Shown here one piece after another: positions 21,233 to 33,439 of a DNA stretch of 64,000 nucleotides. The position numbers and the translations under genes are program-made. Origin of the DNA: Rhizoctonia solani (lineage: Eukaryota > Basidiomycota > Agaricomycetes > Cantharellales > Ceratobasidiaceae); the NCBI RefSeq assembly GCF_016906535.1, contig NC_057375.1:1-64000 (forward strand), given 5' to 3'. The first letter of the stretch is position 1. Each line of letters begins with the position of its first letter. Under the pieces are notes generated by a model, which saw nothing but the letters and a program-made list of their open reading frames with translations, was not told where the DNA came from and did not search any database.

Positions 21233-22338
21233 TCAACCTTGCATAGATGCCCTGATGGCATCTAAGACCTGCTGTGATACCTGCCTTGTCATCCCAATTA
21301 TGCAGGAAACCAGGCAAGTTGTGGAGCATGCAACTGGTGCTGGCTTCAGCTCTTGGTGGTCCTTTTCTAGCTGGGTCACAAGCCAAGCCTGAAGCCATTG
21401 TAATGGCAGGGGAATCATTTGCTCTTGGACCAAGAGCATGTGAGACAGAGCCTTGTTGCATATCTGGACCACATCACAGAAGCTCATTGTGAGCTGAGGA
21501 TCACTTGGCAAGGCTTCTGCTGCCTCTCTTGTTTCATCAATTATGATCTGATTAGGAGTGAGATATCTATCTGTCACTTGGCGTATGAAAGATATACACA
21601 CCTGCCAACCACTATGGTTCCATATGCTGAGCAGGGCCTTACCACTTTTGGTGTATGATGAGAAGTAGAGCTCTGGGTGGACAGACTCTTCTGTTCCCTT
21701 GCTTCTGATTCTCTCTGCTCTTTTGGCCAAACCTTCTGTGTCAGCTTCAATTGTGTGGTTGGCCTGCCCTAACTGACATTCATCCAAAGGGAAGTCTTCA
21801 ACTGGAGATATAAATGTCAGAACCCTAGCAATCAGACAATAGCTTGAGATTTACCTGGATTCCTGGTGGGTGGGCGCATCCATAAGCTTATGTTGGCCTG
21901 AAACCCCAGCTTCTTATGCAGATCATTATATTTCATGTTGCAAATGATAACAGCATGAATCTGTCTGTCTGAGAAGTGAAGATAATCAACTGCCTTGTCC
22001 AAGGCATCTGCAAGACTCTGAGAAAAGCAGACCTCCATGACCACGCATGGGCTATTGGCTGCTGATATTGGTCTCCCTGGATTGCCTGTGGTAAAATACT
22101 CCAGGTAGAGGAATCCATCAGGCTGGTAGTTCAATTTTGCTTTCCCAGTCTCCCAGGAGACCACAAATGACCCTTTGGTGAGCTGAACGTCCAAGGATGC
22201 CAGTCCATAGACCTTTGGAGTCCCACAAATGGCTGGTTCAGCCAGTTGCTGGTTGATCAGATCACACTGACCAAACAGCCACAGTCCTGGAAGCTTGTGA
22301 AAGGGGCCAGGCATCTTGAAGTAGGCAGTTTCTGTCAA
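21233..22338 (-). CDS. PD-(D/E)XK nuclease-like hypothetical protein
   Basis: Two exons on the minus strand, 22338-21855 and 21801-21233, are joined by a 53-nt GT-AG intron (GTAAAT ... CTCCAG) that keeps the frame, giving about 350 residues. An upstream exon is likely, because the frame stays open before 22338 (RFDWSALTET) and an acceptor CAG precedes it. The block SPCVVMEVCFSQSLADALD followed by KAVDYLHF and HAVIICNMKY resembles the core strand, Glu and helix of PD-(D/E)XK nuclease folds found in many basidiomycete hypothetical proteins. There the Glu of VxxEV and a nearby acidic or Gln residue bind metal. The second exon is helical and not recognised. No internal stop. Function is inferred from motif shape only. 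Confidence 0.5.
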
Positions 22339-22380
22339 AGCACTCCAGTCAAATCTGACACAGACCCCTGCTAATCATGC

Positions 22381-22996
22381 TGCAAGGAAGAAAGCAGCAA
22401 AGACACCAACCATAACTTATACCCTTGGCTTAAGTAGTACTGATTCAGCTCCTGAGCCTTGGAGAAAGAGATAGCTCTAAATTCCTGACTGGGGTTTGCT
22501 CTGGATGGAATCCAGGTCAATCAACAAGGTTGAGAAGTCTGGCATGAGCCCAGGATGAAACAAAAGAAGGAACAAACAAGCAGAAGTCATTGCGCCTGAC
22601 CGTGTTCACCAGCAACCTTCTTTATTTCCTGTTCAATGAGAACAATTGCCTGTGTTCTCTTAGCTCACACTGGGCCCAGGTACGTTGTTCAAAGATGCCA
22701 AGCTTGGGTTCTAATTATTCCTATGCAAGAGCTACAACTGTGTTCCTGCCTAGGGTTCTGTTAGAAATTCCAGACGGGTTACTTACAAGGTAAGAAACAC
22801 ATACTTACTAACACAGTTGTAAGTTCTTTGCACCAGCAGGCAAGGGGTTGGTACAAGGGGATTGCTTGCCAAAAGAGAACATAGCACATTGATCAGGAGG
22901 ATCTCTGGGTTTGGGAATATGTGTGGTGGTTGAAAATCAATGAAAACGTGCCTTCAACATTGGCATGTGACTTATACCTATCAGTCACATGATGCA
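22381..22996. other. Upstream region of the nuclease-like gene, no separate gene
   Basis: Contains a probable minus-strand exon near 22440-22480 (RAISFSKAQELNQYYLSQG, which would splice into the gene at 21233-22338). Otherwise nothing recognisable up to the MITE duplication. Confidence 0.35.
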
Positions 22997-23004
22997 CCTT
23001 TATC

Positions 23005-23172
23005 AGGACCCCCAATTATTGTGGAGGAGGCATCATCCAGTTTCCGGACATTGGCGCTTATTTTCAGCCAATCAGATCACAGGATTCCAGGATTCTTGAT
23101 GCTGATTGGCTGAAAATAAGCGCCAATGTCCGGAAACTGGATGATGCCTCCTCCACAATAATTGGGGGTCCT
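23005..23172. mobile_element. MITE with perfect 71-bp inverted repeats and 8-bp TSD
   Basis: The left arm starts AGGACCCCCAATTATTG and the right arm ends CAATAATTGGGGGTCCT. By eye the arms are complementary over all 71 bases, with a 26-base loop. It is flanked by the exact 8-bp duplication CCTTTATC (22997-23004 and 23173-23180). An 8-bp TSD is typical of hAT-type non-autonomous elements. Undamaged arms and TSD indicate recent insertion. No transposase for it lies in the window. Confidence 0.92.
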
Positions 23173-23180
23173 CCTTTATC

Positions 23181-24068
23181 TTTTCATAGATTATCATTTG
23201 AAAAGTGAAGTACAAGTAAATACCCAAATCTCAAAAGTCTTCTGTTAAATTGGGAGAATCTTTCTCATAGACTGGTTGTGCTAAAAAGACAGACAGGCTA
23301 ACCTATTGAAATGGTTAAACAAGGTACATTGGCCCAAGATGGGCCTGGGGGCTGAGTAAGCATCAGGTATTCACTGTAGCCCAGATGTGCAGTGAGAGAT
23401 AGGGTAGTGTGATTGCAACTAAGTATAAGTCCAGATTGTAACTTGATCACATTAGTCTAATTTGGTGCAGTTGTACAAGTAGCCTCCTCTGCTTCTTTAC
23501 AGAAGATATGGCTACGTGGAGCTTACTCTTTGATTACAACTTGCAGAGAATCATACTCTATATATATGTCTATGAACAATCTTCATTAACTGGGTTTGCA
23601 TCTTCTGGATCTCCCAGGTAGTGCAGAACATCATGAGATCCCCTTCTTTTTTTATCCCAAGCCAGATTGAAGCCATGAGTCCTCCTCCACTGAATTAGGG
23701 TGGATGAGTTCTAGTCAAGGTGGGACTATTGTCAGGTTTGAGTCATCCCCACATGCTTTGTGCATCTGTTCTTAAAGCTCTTTTGTCAAATGCTTCAGGA
23801 GAACTAAGAGGTAGAGTGGAGCAGCCTGATTCTGTTTCTCACTCATTGTGCAGACTTGCTCATGAATTGTTTGGATATGGCTTTCACTTGTTGGTTAGGG
23901 GTTGTGGCATGCTTTTGGCTCCATTGGGTCAATGATATTATAGATATTGTGTAGTCCAAAGCGATGGATATAAGCCCCTTCAACAAGCCCTGTATCAATT
24001 TGTTGTCTTATTTTGATAGCCATACCAGCTGGGCGTGTTATGTCCTGGCTATTGGCTAACTCCATGTT
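23181..24068. other. Noncoding stretch before the LTR
   Basis: No conserved gene was recognised. ORFs here are short and unrelated to known domains. Confidence 0.3.
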
Positions 24069-24522
24069 TGTCATGAGCCTCACCTACTGATATGACTATG
24101 TATTGCCTGTCACTCCCTTCACCCCCAGTGCATTTGCCTGGGGAACTTATCTGTATCCATCCAATCTGTTTGAACAGTTGCTGTCTTCCTTAATGATGTT
24201 CTTCCCACTTCCTTGTCCCCTTCCTGCACTTGGTCTGGACTTATCCCGTTCTCAGTGCTTCTATCTTGCTTATCTTGCTGTGCACCAGCCCGGTTCACTG
24301 TGTAGAGCTTTGGAGCCATATGTTCTATCTTGCTTCTGAGTTGTGTGGCCCAAATACCGTCCCTTCTCCTTATATTTACCCCCTTTCATCTTTTGTTATG
24401 AAAGAAGACTGTGAATTGGCTTGGAAACCCCCAAAACAAATCATCTTGTCAATTTCCCACTTTCCCATCTGTGTGAATTGTTTCAATAACTCACAGCAGT
24501 CATTTCATTCTTGGTTGTGACA
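24069..24522 (+). mobile_element. 5' LTR, family E (454 bp) of a Ty3/Gypsy element
   Basis: Begins TGTCATGAGCCTCACC and ends TTGGTTGTGACA. It matches the solo LTR at 49746-50198 throughout. No matching 5-bp duplication flanks it (ATGTT versus TTGTG), as expected for one LTR of a longer element. A gag region in the same orientation starts about 210 bp downstream, so this is read as its 5' LTR. Confidence 0.75.
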
Positions 24523-24734
24523 TTGTGATTTGTTCTTTCCTGGCTGTAGCCAATCTACCAACCTGGACATCACTCAGGTTCTCATCCCCACATTTACTTC
24601 TTACAGTTCTCTTTTCCCTTGCTACGGAGCGCACTGGGTTATTGCACACCGCCAACTAGGCTACCCTCACATTGACTCAGAAAGACCTGAACTCTTTTAC
24701 CTCAACACACCTCTCAGATTGCGTGTAGATTGCA

Positions 24735-26354
24735 TTGAACGCAATGGCAGATGCCAGATTACGCAAATTGTCAATGACCTCACTTGCATCAAGGCAGGCA
24801 TCCCCTCTTATCACTCCAGCCACACTGGAAGGACCGTCCAACGCACCTATAAGTTGCACAAGAGTCAAACTCCATCCAGAAATCCTCTGGCAGCAAGAGG
24901 ATGCTACAAAACTCAATCACCTGCACAGATATCTCATAGGCAACAATGCCAGCAGCAGATCTCAACCCCTAGCGTTCCACAGATTACTGGAGAAGAACAC
25001 AGGGCATCTTATCAGCCATCTGGATGCTTGGAAACAAACCATGTTGCAGGATGTGACACAAGCAGTAGAGAGCGCAATTCAGCGTCTTCTGACTGCCCCC
25101 AGCAGCACAGATCCACACACGCCGCCCAGAAGAGTCTTCACAGTAATAGACAACACCCCTAAGCCTTCTGGCTCAGGCAGCTTAGGCAACAAGGACGTCT
25201 CAGTCCCTATCAAAGATGAGCCTGACCCAAAAGGAAAAAGGGTCGAATTGGAGTCACCAGAACCACCTAAAGCAACCCCAAACACCTCCTGGACAATCCC
25301 ACACCCAGGATCACCTTGACCTCAACCCAGCGCAGCCCTTCATCAGGCCAACGCCTGTAGGCCTCCCAAGCACACTTCAAGTGGCAGCAAGTAGTCCCCT
25401 AAGCAAAGGGTGTCTATCAGCTCAACCAGGAGAAACAGATGAAGAAAAGGAGGCAAGAACGCTACACAACATTGCTCCCATCATGGGCAGAGCCCTATCT
25501 GTCCCACTTCAGAGAACCTTCAGGGTACTGTCCCAAACTCTTGGCCCAGCCTAAGTGAAATCCAAAATCCCTGCTCCTGAGAAGTATGATGGCAAGAAGG
25601 GCCCTGCAGCCAAATCATTTATCCTGGATTGCAAAACCTACTTCCTCAGCAATGCTTCCTCCTTTCCTTCTGATCACAATTGAATCTCCTTTGCCCTCAT
25701 GAGCGTAAAAGATGGACAACCCAAGAAGTGGGGACAGATCTACTTAGAGAAGCTGCTAAATGGGGATGATGAGCCAACTCTGGAATCCTGGATTACACTT
25801 GAAACAGCATTCTTGCACTACTGGAGCAATCCAGCAGCAGCGCAAATCGCAGAACAACGCCTGCGCGAGCTCAAGCAGCTGAAATCAGCAAGCAATTATG
25901 CCACAGAGTTTAGGATTATAGCAAACAAACTAGAATGGTCAGACCCCGCCCTCATTGCCTCCTTCCGTCAAGGACTAAGGCAGAAGTCAGAAGCAAGCTA
26001 ATCAAGTACACCTGGCAAAAGAACATCACTGCATTGGACAAGCTTATCTATACCGCCTGTCTAGTTGATGACACACTGTTTGAAGCGCGCAAGGAGCCAA
26101 GAAAAGACAGCAACAGCAGCAACAGCTCACCACAACGCCCTGCTCATGGGCGCTTAAGCGATTATGTCTCCAAGAAGGTTCAGGAAGCAAGAAGAAACGC
26201 TGGAGAATGCTCCAAGTGTGGGGAGAAATCTCACAAATGGGAGGACTGCAAGAATGCATGGTGCCCCAAAACAATAGAACGTTATAAGCCTGAATCAGGA
26301 AAGGCTGTAGAAATGGAAGGGCTAGAATCGCTTCCCCAAGCAGGAAAAGTCTGA
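24735..26354 (+). pseudogene. Gag region of a Ty3/Gypsy (Tf2-like) retrotransposon
   Basis: Gag forms the nucleocapsid that packages retrotransposon RNA in the cytoplasm. The frame starts with an ATG at 24735 (NAMADARLRKLSM..) and passes through a Pro/Ser-rich linker. It reaches the capsid-like core FLHYWSNPAAAQIAEQRL and LKSASNYATEF, then a zinc knuckle CSKCGEKSHKWEDC (CX2CX4HX4C) near 26210-26255. It is broken by a frameshift between the first ORF and that at 25216, stops near 25553 and 25681, and a frameshift near 25975. No protease or reverse transcriptase follows. At about 26360 the sequence switches to the 3' end of a similar element in the opposite orientation. Confidence 0.75.
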
Positions 26355-26399
26355 GGAAGTCTTGCCCTGTGTCTAGGCTTCCTGAATCTCCCCCAATGT

Positions 26400-28372
26400 C
26401 TGCTCCTCATTCTTATTGCCTCCAAATGTTTCCACATTCCTTCTTATCTCCTTATTGCTCCATCCTAGGTAGCTCTGAGGCTCCCATTGTGTTTCTCTCA
26501 CTGGGGACAAGTATCTTGGGGTCCAGCAAGTGTCTGGCATGCTGCAGAACAGGGGGATGGGCAAGGGTGCTGGTGCATGTACCTCTGTTGGCCTGGGAGT
26601 GTCTGGCCGTGCTGGAGGGGTCACTGGCGTTGCTGGCCTGCTTGTGTAGGCTGGTGGGTCCGCTGGGTAAAGCAGGATGAGGTTCTACATTGCCTGGGTC
26701 AGCTCTCTTACAGATGGAGGTGTGGAGACTGTGGGGGTGGGGTAGCAAACCCATGGCGATGCCATTGTGCCAGATCCCTGAAAGCACCTGGATGGGAGGC
26801 AATGAAGTTCCACCAGCAATACGCTCGCTTTTCATACAGTGTATCTGGTCCTTCTTCTCCCCTGGGGTCGAGCCAATAGAGGAATCCCCACTTGGGGTGC
26901 TTGTACACGTTGCACTTGAAGAACCTGACCTTGTTGCAACTGCTGGCGCTTATCAGAGCGTGAATGATGTTGGCAGAGCTTTCTAGGTGTGCTCTCATCT
27001 CCTCTGGGCTGTTCATGATGTAACAAACAATGTTCAGGCAAGGGTTGTAGGCCAAGGCGTTGATGGAGTTGAAGATGGGCATGCTGGGATGGTAGGGAGC
27101 GCAAGTAGAGCTTAGCAGGGCGAGTTTTGGCAGTGAGAGCTTATGAAGTAGCAAAGCGGGCAGTTTTGGACTTGCTGAGTTGCTTGACCATCTTGCCTCT
27201 TTTAACTTTGCGCGCGTTTGCAGGGATGGCATTGTCAGCGGCCGGGGCATCCGGATAATTAGGAAAGAAGTTGCGCAATTTGTCCTTGCAATGCTGTGGA
27301 TCCTTGGCTGGTTCCCATGTGTCCTCATGGGGTGCATATCCCTTCCATCTGACCCTGTACTTCCAGATTCCATCTTCTGCTGCCCAATCTACAAATTTGT
27401 CTACTTCATACTCTTCTTCTCATTCTGCTGTGATCACAGGCAGCAGGGGAGTGAATGTGCAATCAAACTCTGTGTCTTGTTTGAAAGCAGACAATAAGCT
27501 GACATGGAACACATCATGGATCTTCATGGTCTCAGGGAGAGACAGGCAATAGGCGTGAGAGCCCACTCTTTCTATGACAGGGAAAGGGCAATACTGCCTA
27601 TGGTCTGGCTTTTTGTTGGGGCGCTGTAACGTGATATTCAAAGCCAGAAGCCTAACTTTGTCTCCTGGTTGAAACTCAAGAGGTGGTTTCCCTGTGTCTG
27701 CCTGTTTGTAGCGCTCCTGAGCCCATTTGATTGATGCCTGTACTTCCTGAATAGTCTCAGCCAGTTGCTTGGCTCTGTCATCAGCAATGGGCGACCCAGT
27801 GGGCTCCAGGAGTGGTGAAATGACAGGAGAACGTCCATACACAATCTCAAAGGGCAATTTGCCGGTTGCTTTGCTTCTGGCATTGTTGTGAGCAAATTCA
27901 GCCAGTGGGAGCCAAACAACCCAATCAGACTGACAATGATTAATGAAGGGAGGTAGGTAAGCCTCCAGCCATTGATTCTTGATCTCAGTTTGCCCATCAG
28001 TTTGTGGGTGATAAGCAGTAGAGAAACTAGGAGTGATTTGCAGAGATTTGTAGAGTGCCTTGAGGAACTTGTTGAATGTAGTCCCTCTGTCAGACACAGT
28101 GCGCTTGGGAGTGCCATGTAGCTTCCAAACATGCTCCAAGAACATCTGAGCGACATCCTTAGCAGTAGAAGTTTCTTTGCAGGGAACCAGGTGCATCATC
28201 TTTGAGAAGCGGTCTACAACCACCAGAATGCTGTCATATATCCCTTACACTTGGGAAACTTGACAACAAAATCATATGAGATGTCTTCCTAGGGACCTGC
28301 GGGGGCAGGAGGCGGCTTGGGAGCATAGTTGTGTACATGGCCTTTGCTTCCTTGGCAGACTTCTTTGAGGCA
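26400..28372 (-). pseudogene. Integrase and chromodomain end of a Ty3/Gypsy (chromovirus) polyprotein
   Basis: Integrase inserts cDNA, and the chromodomain directs it to modified chromatin. Reading leftward from 28372: a remnant zinc-binding end ([14 protein letters not shown]), PWEDISYDF-like sequence, then the core with catalytic Asp in VVDRFSKMM, Asp in VSDRGTTFN and Glu in NQWLEAYL (28223-27420). All three catalytic residues are present. A chromodomain follows (DKFVDWAAEDGIWKYRVRW, then KGYAPHEDTWEP) near 27415-27290. The C-terminal part (to about 26708) carries a block with CWWNFIASHPGAFRD that I do not recognise. There is a TGA between integrase and chromodomain and a frameshift just before VVVDRF. 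Protease and RT are absent. The element abuts the Helitron helicase at 28372 and a head-to-head gag at 26360. Confidence 0.8.
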
Positions 28373-31300
28373 TGCTGCAACAATCTGCTCTGGTGTTCTC
28401 TTAGGGATGACAGGTAAGGTCTGGCAGAAGTCTTCTCCAAAAGCCACAGTGATACCTCCAAATGGCTTGTCTGGATAATTTGCAATACCTTTGCAGGTGC
28501 TGTCAGATGCCTCAGCACAGAATCTATGCTGCATAGGTACTTCATCCCAGATAATTAAATCTGTATGTGCAATAAGGGCAGCAAGTTCTGAGCGCTTTGA
28601 GATATTTCAAGTACTGTTCTCCTTGATCTCAATTGGGATTTTGAAAACAGAATGTGATGTCTTCCCTCCTGGAAGCAGGAGAGCAGCTAGTCCAGAGGAT
28701 GCAACATATATCACAATTTTCCCTTGAGCACAAACAGTAGTGCATAAGGTCCAGTACAAGAATGTTTTGCTAGTCCCAGCAGGTCAATCAAGGAAGAATG
28801 TGACCCCAAGATCATTTTGAACTGAGGCAAGTACTTGGTTGAAGGCAGCAAGCTGTTCATTGTTAAGCTGTTGTTGAAGCTGATCCTCCAACCCCTCAGG
28901 CTGTGCATTGTGTAATGCATACTGCTCCCAGATGAGACAGTTTTGTCCTTGGTTGATTTGATCCCAATTCTTTTGGCAGGTTGGCATATTGACATCCTGC
29001 ATATTTGATCCAGTCTCAAGGACTAAAACTTCAACCAGGTAAAGACCAAAATCATAAACATCTTCATCCAAGGCATGTGGACAGTTCCAGGGCTCTTGAC
29101 TTAGTTTGTATCTAATATCATCACAGATTTGAGCGCAGAACTGAATCCATAGCTGTGCTGGGTCCATAGGATGGCAAGCAGTTAAGGTGACCACAAAGAG
29201 GTGGCACAGGTGCCTTCCAGTTTTATACTGGGCAGCTTCTGCAAGACATTTGGCCCACTCCTCATCACTCTCCAGTAGTCCTTGTGCAATGCAAACCTCT
29301 TTGAAAGTGGGAAAGACTTGGCCTTCAAAGGTACAGAGGCTTTCAAAGGAAGTGGGGCCATGCACCACAGTGAGAAGAGTTCTAAGGTAGAGTCTTTCCC
29401 CACTGTTTGGTGGAACAAAATACATCTGTCCAATAGCCCCAGTGGAGAACCTGACAACCCCATTGTTCTGTGTAAGCCTCTGCAAAGAGAACTTCCAAGT
29501 GATCTTATTCCAGGTGAACTTGTTTGGAATTTCTTGATAGACTAACTCATTTGCAAATCTGCAGACTTCTTGATTTTTATATGCATTCAACTTGAAGAAG
29601 GCAGTGAGAGAAGTGTCCTTGGCTGCAGAAATCACATTCTCAATCAATTGGCCTGCACAGAAGGAAACTGATTGCTGCTCAGGGAGATGGACTTGTAGAT
29701 GGACAATGTTGGGTACCTCCTGATGCAGGGAGAACTTCAAAAGCCACCAAAGTGCTTCATAGGGGATACCCAGCATGCATCCAAATGTGTCTTGATCTCA
29801 TCCAGATTTTGAGCTTGCTGTGCATCCCCTTCAGCATTTGTGGTGAGCTCTATGGATATTCTATCACCCCCCTTGTACACATACTTGAGGACATATTTGA
29901 TTGCTCCAATCCCAGAGCATGTCTCCACATTCATATGGCAGGTGTACTTTTTGGACAGGAATGGATTGTAGGGAACAACATGTGTATTATCAAAGGTAAT
30001 TTCAACCCCACTAATAACCTTTCTGAAAGTTTGACCATTGTCCCTATGCCAGTAGAGGGGGTATGAGTCAGCAACCATAATAGTCTGTGCATTCCATTGC
30101 TTCAAGGGATAATAGCCCTTTGTGCAGGCCTTTTTGTCCTTGTCCCAGCATGGAGCATGATGCTCAGGACCACATGGGCCATGCAACATGGAAGAAGTGA
30201 CTACTGCATATAGGGCAGGGTCTGCACCTGGGCCTTCTGCAATTGGAAGCTCAGCACAAATAAGCTCATCTACATTACCAGGCTCCAGGATGTGAGATGC
30301 ACACTCCAACCATACTGATAGGTGCATGTGAGGCAGGCCTCTCTTCTGGAATTCAATGGTGTGAACATGTGCAATGCATTTCCCAAAAATCCCTTTTTGA
30401 GTGATATCCTCCATCAACTGGTGGCACTTCAGCTCAAAGACCCAGGTAATGAGATCTGACCTGTCAGAATAAGTTTGACCTGGCAGCAGAGCACTATGTA
30501 TCTCTGGCCACTTTGGATTAGCTGTCATTGCGATGAACAGCTGTGGCTCACCAAGGTAACAGGATATAGCCATGGCATCCTGATAGCTCTCAGTCATCCG
30601 TTGTGGGCTGCCATATTAAGAAGATGGGAGAATATAACAGCCAACCTGTTCTCTATGTGTGAGGTTATCACTCAAGAGTGCATCACATAGGCCACTGTAC
30701 AACTCCACTGTGAGTAAAGATTGGTTGTTACATAGCCAAAGCAGTCTACTCTGATCAGCAATGGCCCAGACATCCACCAGGTACTGTTGGAGTAAACATC
30801 CAGCCTGGAAGATGGTTGAAAAGGTTCCATTGGCACCAGGATAGTGGGTTTGAGCATCTGGATCCTCACAACTGAACAGATAATAGGCATAATACTCTCT
30901 TTCTGATACAACACTTCTTCTCTGCTGTTGATTGCCAGCTGGGCCATTATCCTCCTCATCATTGTCTGGCTCATGCCCTTCTACATACAATTGAGCAACT
31001 CTTTGAGCTGCTTGAGGGTGCAAGCCAGGCTGCCATTGCTGGCCTTGAATGGGTATGTGTCTCTGGAACCCATGCTCACCCTTAGGAAAAAGTAGAACAT
31101 AATACAGACATGCATATGCAGGGTTCCATGAGCTCATCCTTTGAAAGCCTCCATCATGCTTGAACAGCACAATATCATGCTGCTGGTTCAAAGCATTATC
31201 AGCCAAGATCACTGGTGGGGAGATTGTATCTCCTTTCAGTGTCCTGCTGCTGGCAAAGAACAATGGACACGGTCTGAACAGATTGTTCTTGCATCCTCTG

Positions 31301-32620
31301 CCATGCTTGCTTATACAGAGCAGCATACCCATGTGACTCATGAATCACCCCATTGAGCAAGCGCATCAATACTGGGTCAATTCCAGCATTATGTTGGTTC
31401 CTTGTGCAGGAATTAGCAGCATCATGTGAATCATAAAGATAGAGTTGGGCATATTGAGGCTGCTGACCCTCTGGAGCCCTGTCAAGCACCCCAGAAAGGT
31501 GATAAACCTCCCCCTCCCCAATTTTGAAGATATAAGGCCCTTGACCTGCAGGCACCTTGCCAATGCTGCATTGAGAGCTTGAATGTTTTTTTTGGAAGTT
31601 TTGAGAGAGGTGGTGCCTCCCTGTATAAAGCCCCCAAAGCTCTCTTGGTGGACATCTAGGGGGAGGGAGTACAATCTGCCCTGAGAGACAGCCTGATACT
31701 AAAGTAATTGTATTCCCCTTTAGATGCTCAGCATCCCAATGCCAAGCTTGACACTTAGGACATCTAACATTCATTGGCCCTAAATCATGTTGCCCAGTGC
31801 AAGGTAACCAGCTAACAACACAATCACATTTTCCTGTTGCTGCAGTGCGCACTTGGGCTGCCTCATTTAGCTGTGCTGGTGGTAATGGCTGCTCATTAGG
31901 CTAGTAAGATTTATAAGACTCTTTTCCTAATTTTCCCTATGCCAAGCAACTTACCTGTGGGTGGGCATGCACTCCTTGTTCAATATTATTGCCTGGAGGT
32001 TGTTGATTAATGGTTTCCTGTATCAAAAGGTCAGTAAGGCAAAATTTTATGTGGCAATTGGTTTAATGCTCACTTGATTATCCTCAATGTTCACAGGTAC
32101 TTGCTGATTTTCTGGGATTTGAGGTGGGTCCAATGGGGCAGGCAGCAATTCTTCTGGGATCAGGGCTATGTTTGGGGGCTGGAACTTCTTATTAATACCA
32201 TTTACATATCCTTTCTACCTATTGATTGGTTCACCTGCTGAGCTTGCATTGCCTGAGCAGCTGCTTCCCTCTCTGCACGCTCCCTTGCTTGCCTTGCCCT
32301 CTGAGCCAAAGCTGCATGGCTGGGCCCAGGTGGGGGGTTCTAACAAAGATAAGTATGAGCCAAGACACTAAAGAGATAGTTATATCAACCTACCAAAGGA
32401 TTGCTTTGAATAGTCTCAGCATTGGGAGCTGCCACTAATGTAAACTGCCTGTGCTGAGCCAATTGATGGTTACCAAATGCTTGATTTCTAGCTGGTGGAT
32501 CTACAGACATGACTCCAAACTGTGCTGCTGGTAGGGAGCTGGAAGGAGTGCATTGGGCATTGGGACTGATTTGTGCTTGCTGCTCATGGTCTTCACCCCT
32601 GGCCTAGGCTCAATTTCTCT
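28373..32620 (-). pseudogene. Helitron Rep-helicase gene, inactivated
   Basis: Helitrons encode a rolling-circle Rep nuclease fused to a PIF1-type helicase. From right to left there are short N-terminal exons (about 32600-31860, rich in Ala/Gln) and a zinc-finger-like part with CPKCQAWHWDAEHL (about 31770). The Helitron N-terminal domain follows, with YAQLYLYDSHDA (near 31430) and LLFPKGEHGF (near 31080). Then comes Rep with the HUH motif RGLPHMHLSVWL (near 30330) and the two-Tyr motif YVLKYVYKGG (near 29880). The last part is the PIF1 region with LIIWDEVPM and [19 protein letters not shown] (near 28540-28420). Damage: a frameshift near 31260, a stop at 30616-30618, a frameshift near 29745, and TGA replacing the Gly before PAGTSKT in Walker A, where a second Gly is Ser. 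Helicase motifs after the DEAH-like box are cut off at 28372 by the integrase fragment. Termini not found. Confidence 0.85.
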
Positions 32621-32649
32621 CTGGGATAGTAGGCTGAGACCTTATGGAG

Positions 32650-33434
32650 TAATGAGATTAGTACTCCAAAAACAACACAGTACTATTGCATGATACCCAC
32701 ATTTTCTTATTGAGAAAGTGCCTAAAAACACTTAAATATTTTGGAAGGTAATACCCCTATTCACAAATAGCCTGCAAGTTTGTTGTATTTTTACTTCAAT
32801 TATTGCCCAACAATGGCCCTCTGTTTAATGTGTAGCTCACTTTATTTTGGTTGCAATGGTTTTGATATGGGGAGATTGCAATTTTGATTGATCCACACTG
32901 TAATTGATTTTGTTCTTCTTCTCCCCACATGGTTGGACCTGGGTATTTTTTGGCCCACACCCTTTGGTGAAAAACATCCCAGTCTTCTTTTGGGGGTGTC
33001 TGATTACAACATGGTAATCAGACCACTAATCAAATGTGCCAAAATTTGCAATTAGCAGGGGGAGAGCTTTCTCCTGCTGTTTTGACGCTTAAGCCCCTTA
33101 ATATAATTTGTTTGCGCCCCCTCTAGCATCCAAATGAGCATAATATTGTCCAAATTGGTGAACTATTGGCTGAGATAGAGGTACTTTATATTGTTCTCCT
33201 CTTTTTTTCTCTCACAGTGTACTTATACCATTATCTATCAAGTGATATAAATGTATATTGTCTTGCAACTCCTTTTGAAACTAACATAGTCTTTTATTTA
33301 ATTGCTAATAGTATATGTGGGCACTTTATTATATACACTGATATACACTGATACAATGCTTTGTGTCCATGCTGGATCCCCCCTGGCTGCCAGGCTGGCT
33401 TGGCACTTAAGCTGTGCTGGACCCTGATTTGTTG
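32650..33434. other. AT-rich noncoding stretch
   Basis: Probably includes the 5' terminal region of the Helitron, but no terminal TC signature could be placed. No ORF with a domain was seen. Confidence 0.3.
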
Positions 33435-33439
33435 TCAAT

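Noticed and set aside
26373..26879. Overlapping ORFs of 80-130 codons on both strands
   Set aside because: They lie over the 3' end of the integrase-chromodomain element and show no conserved motif.
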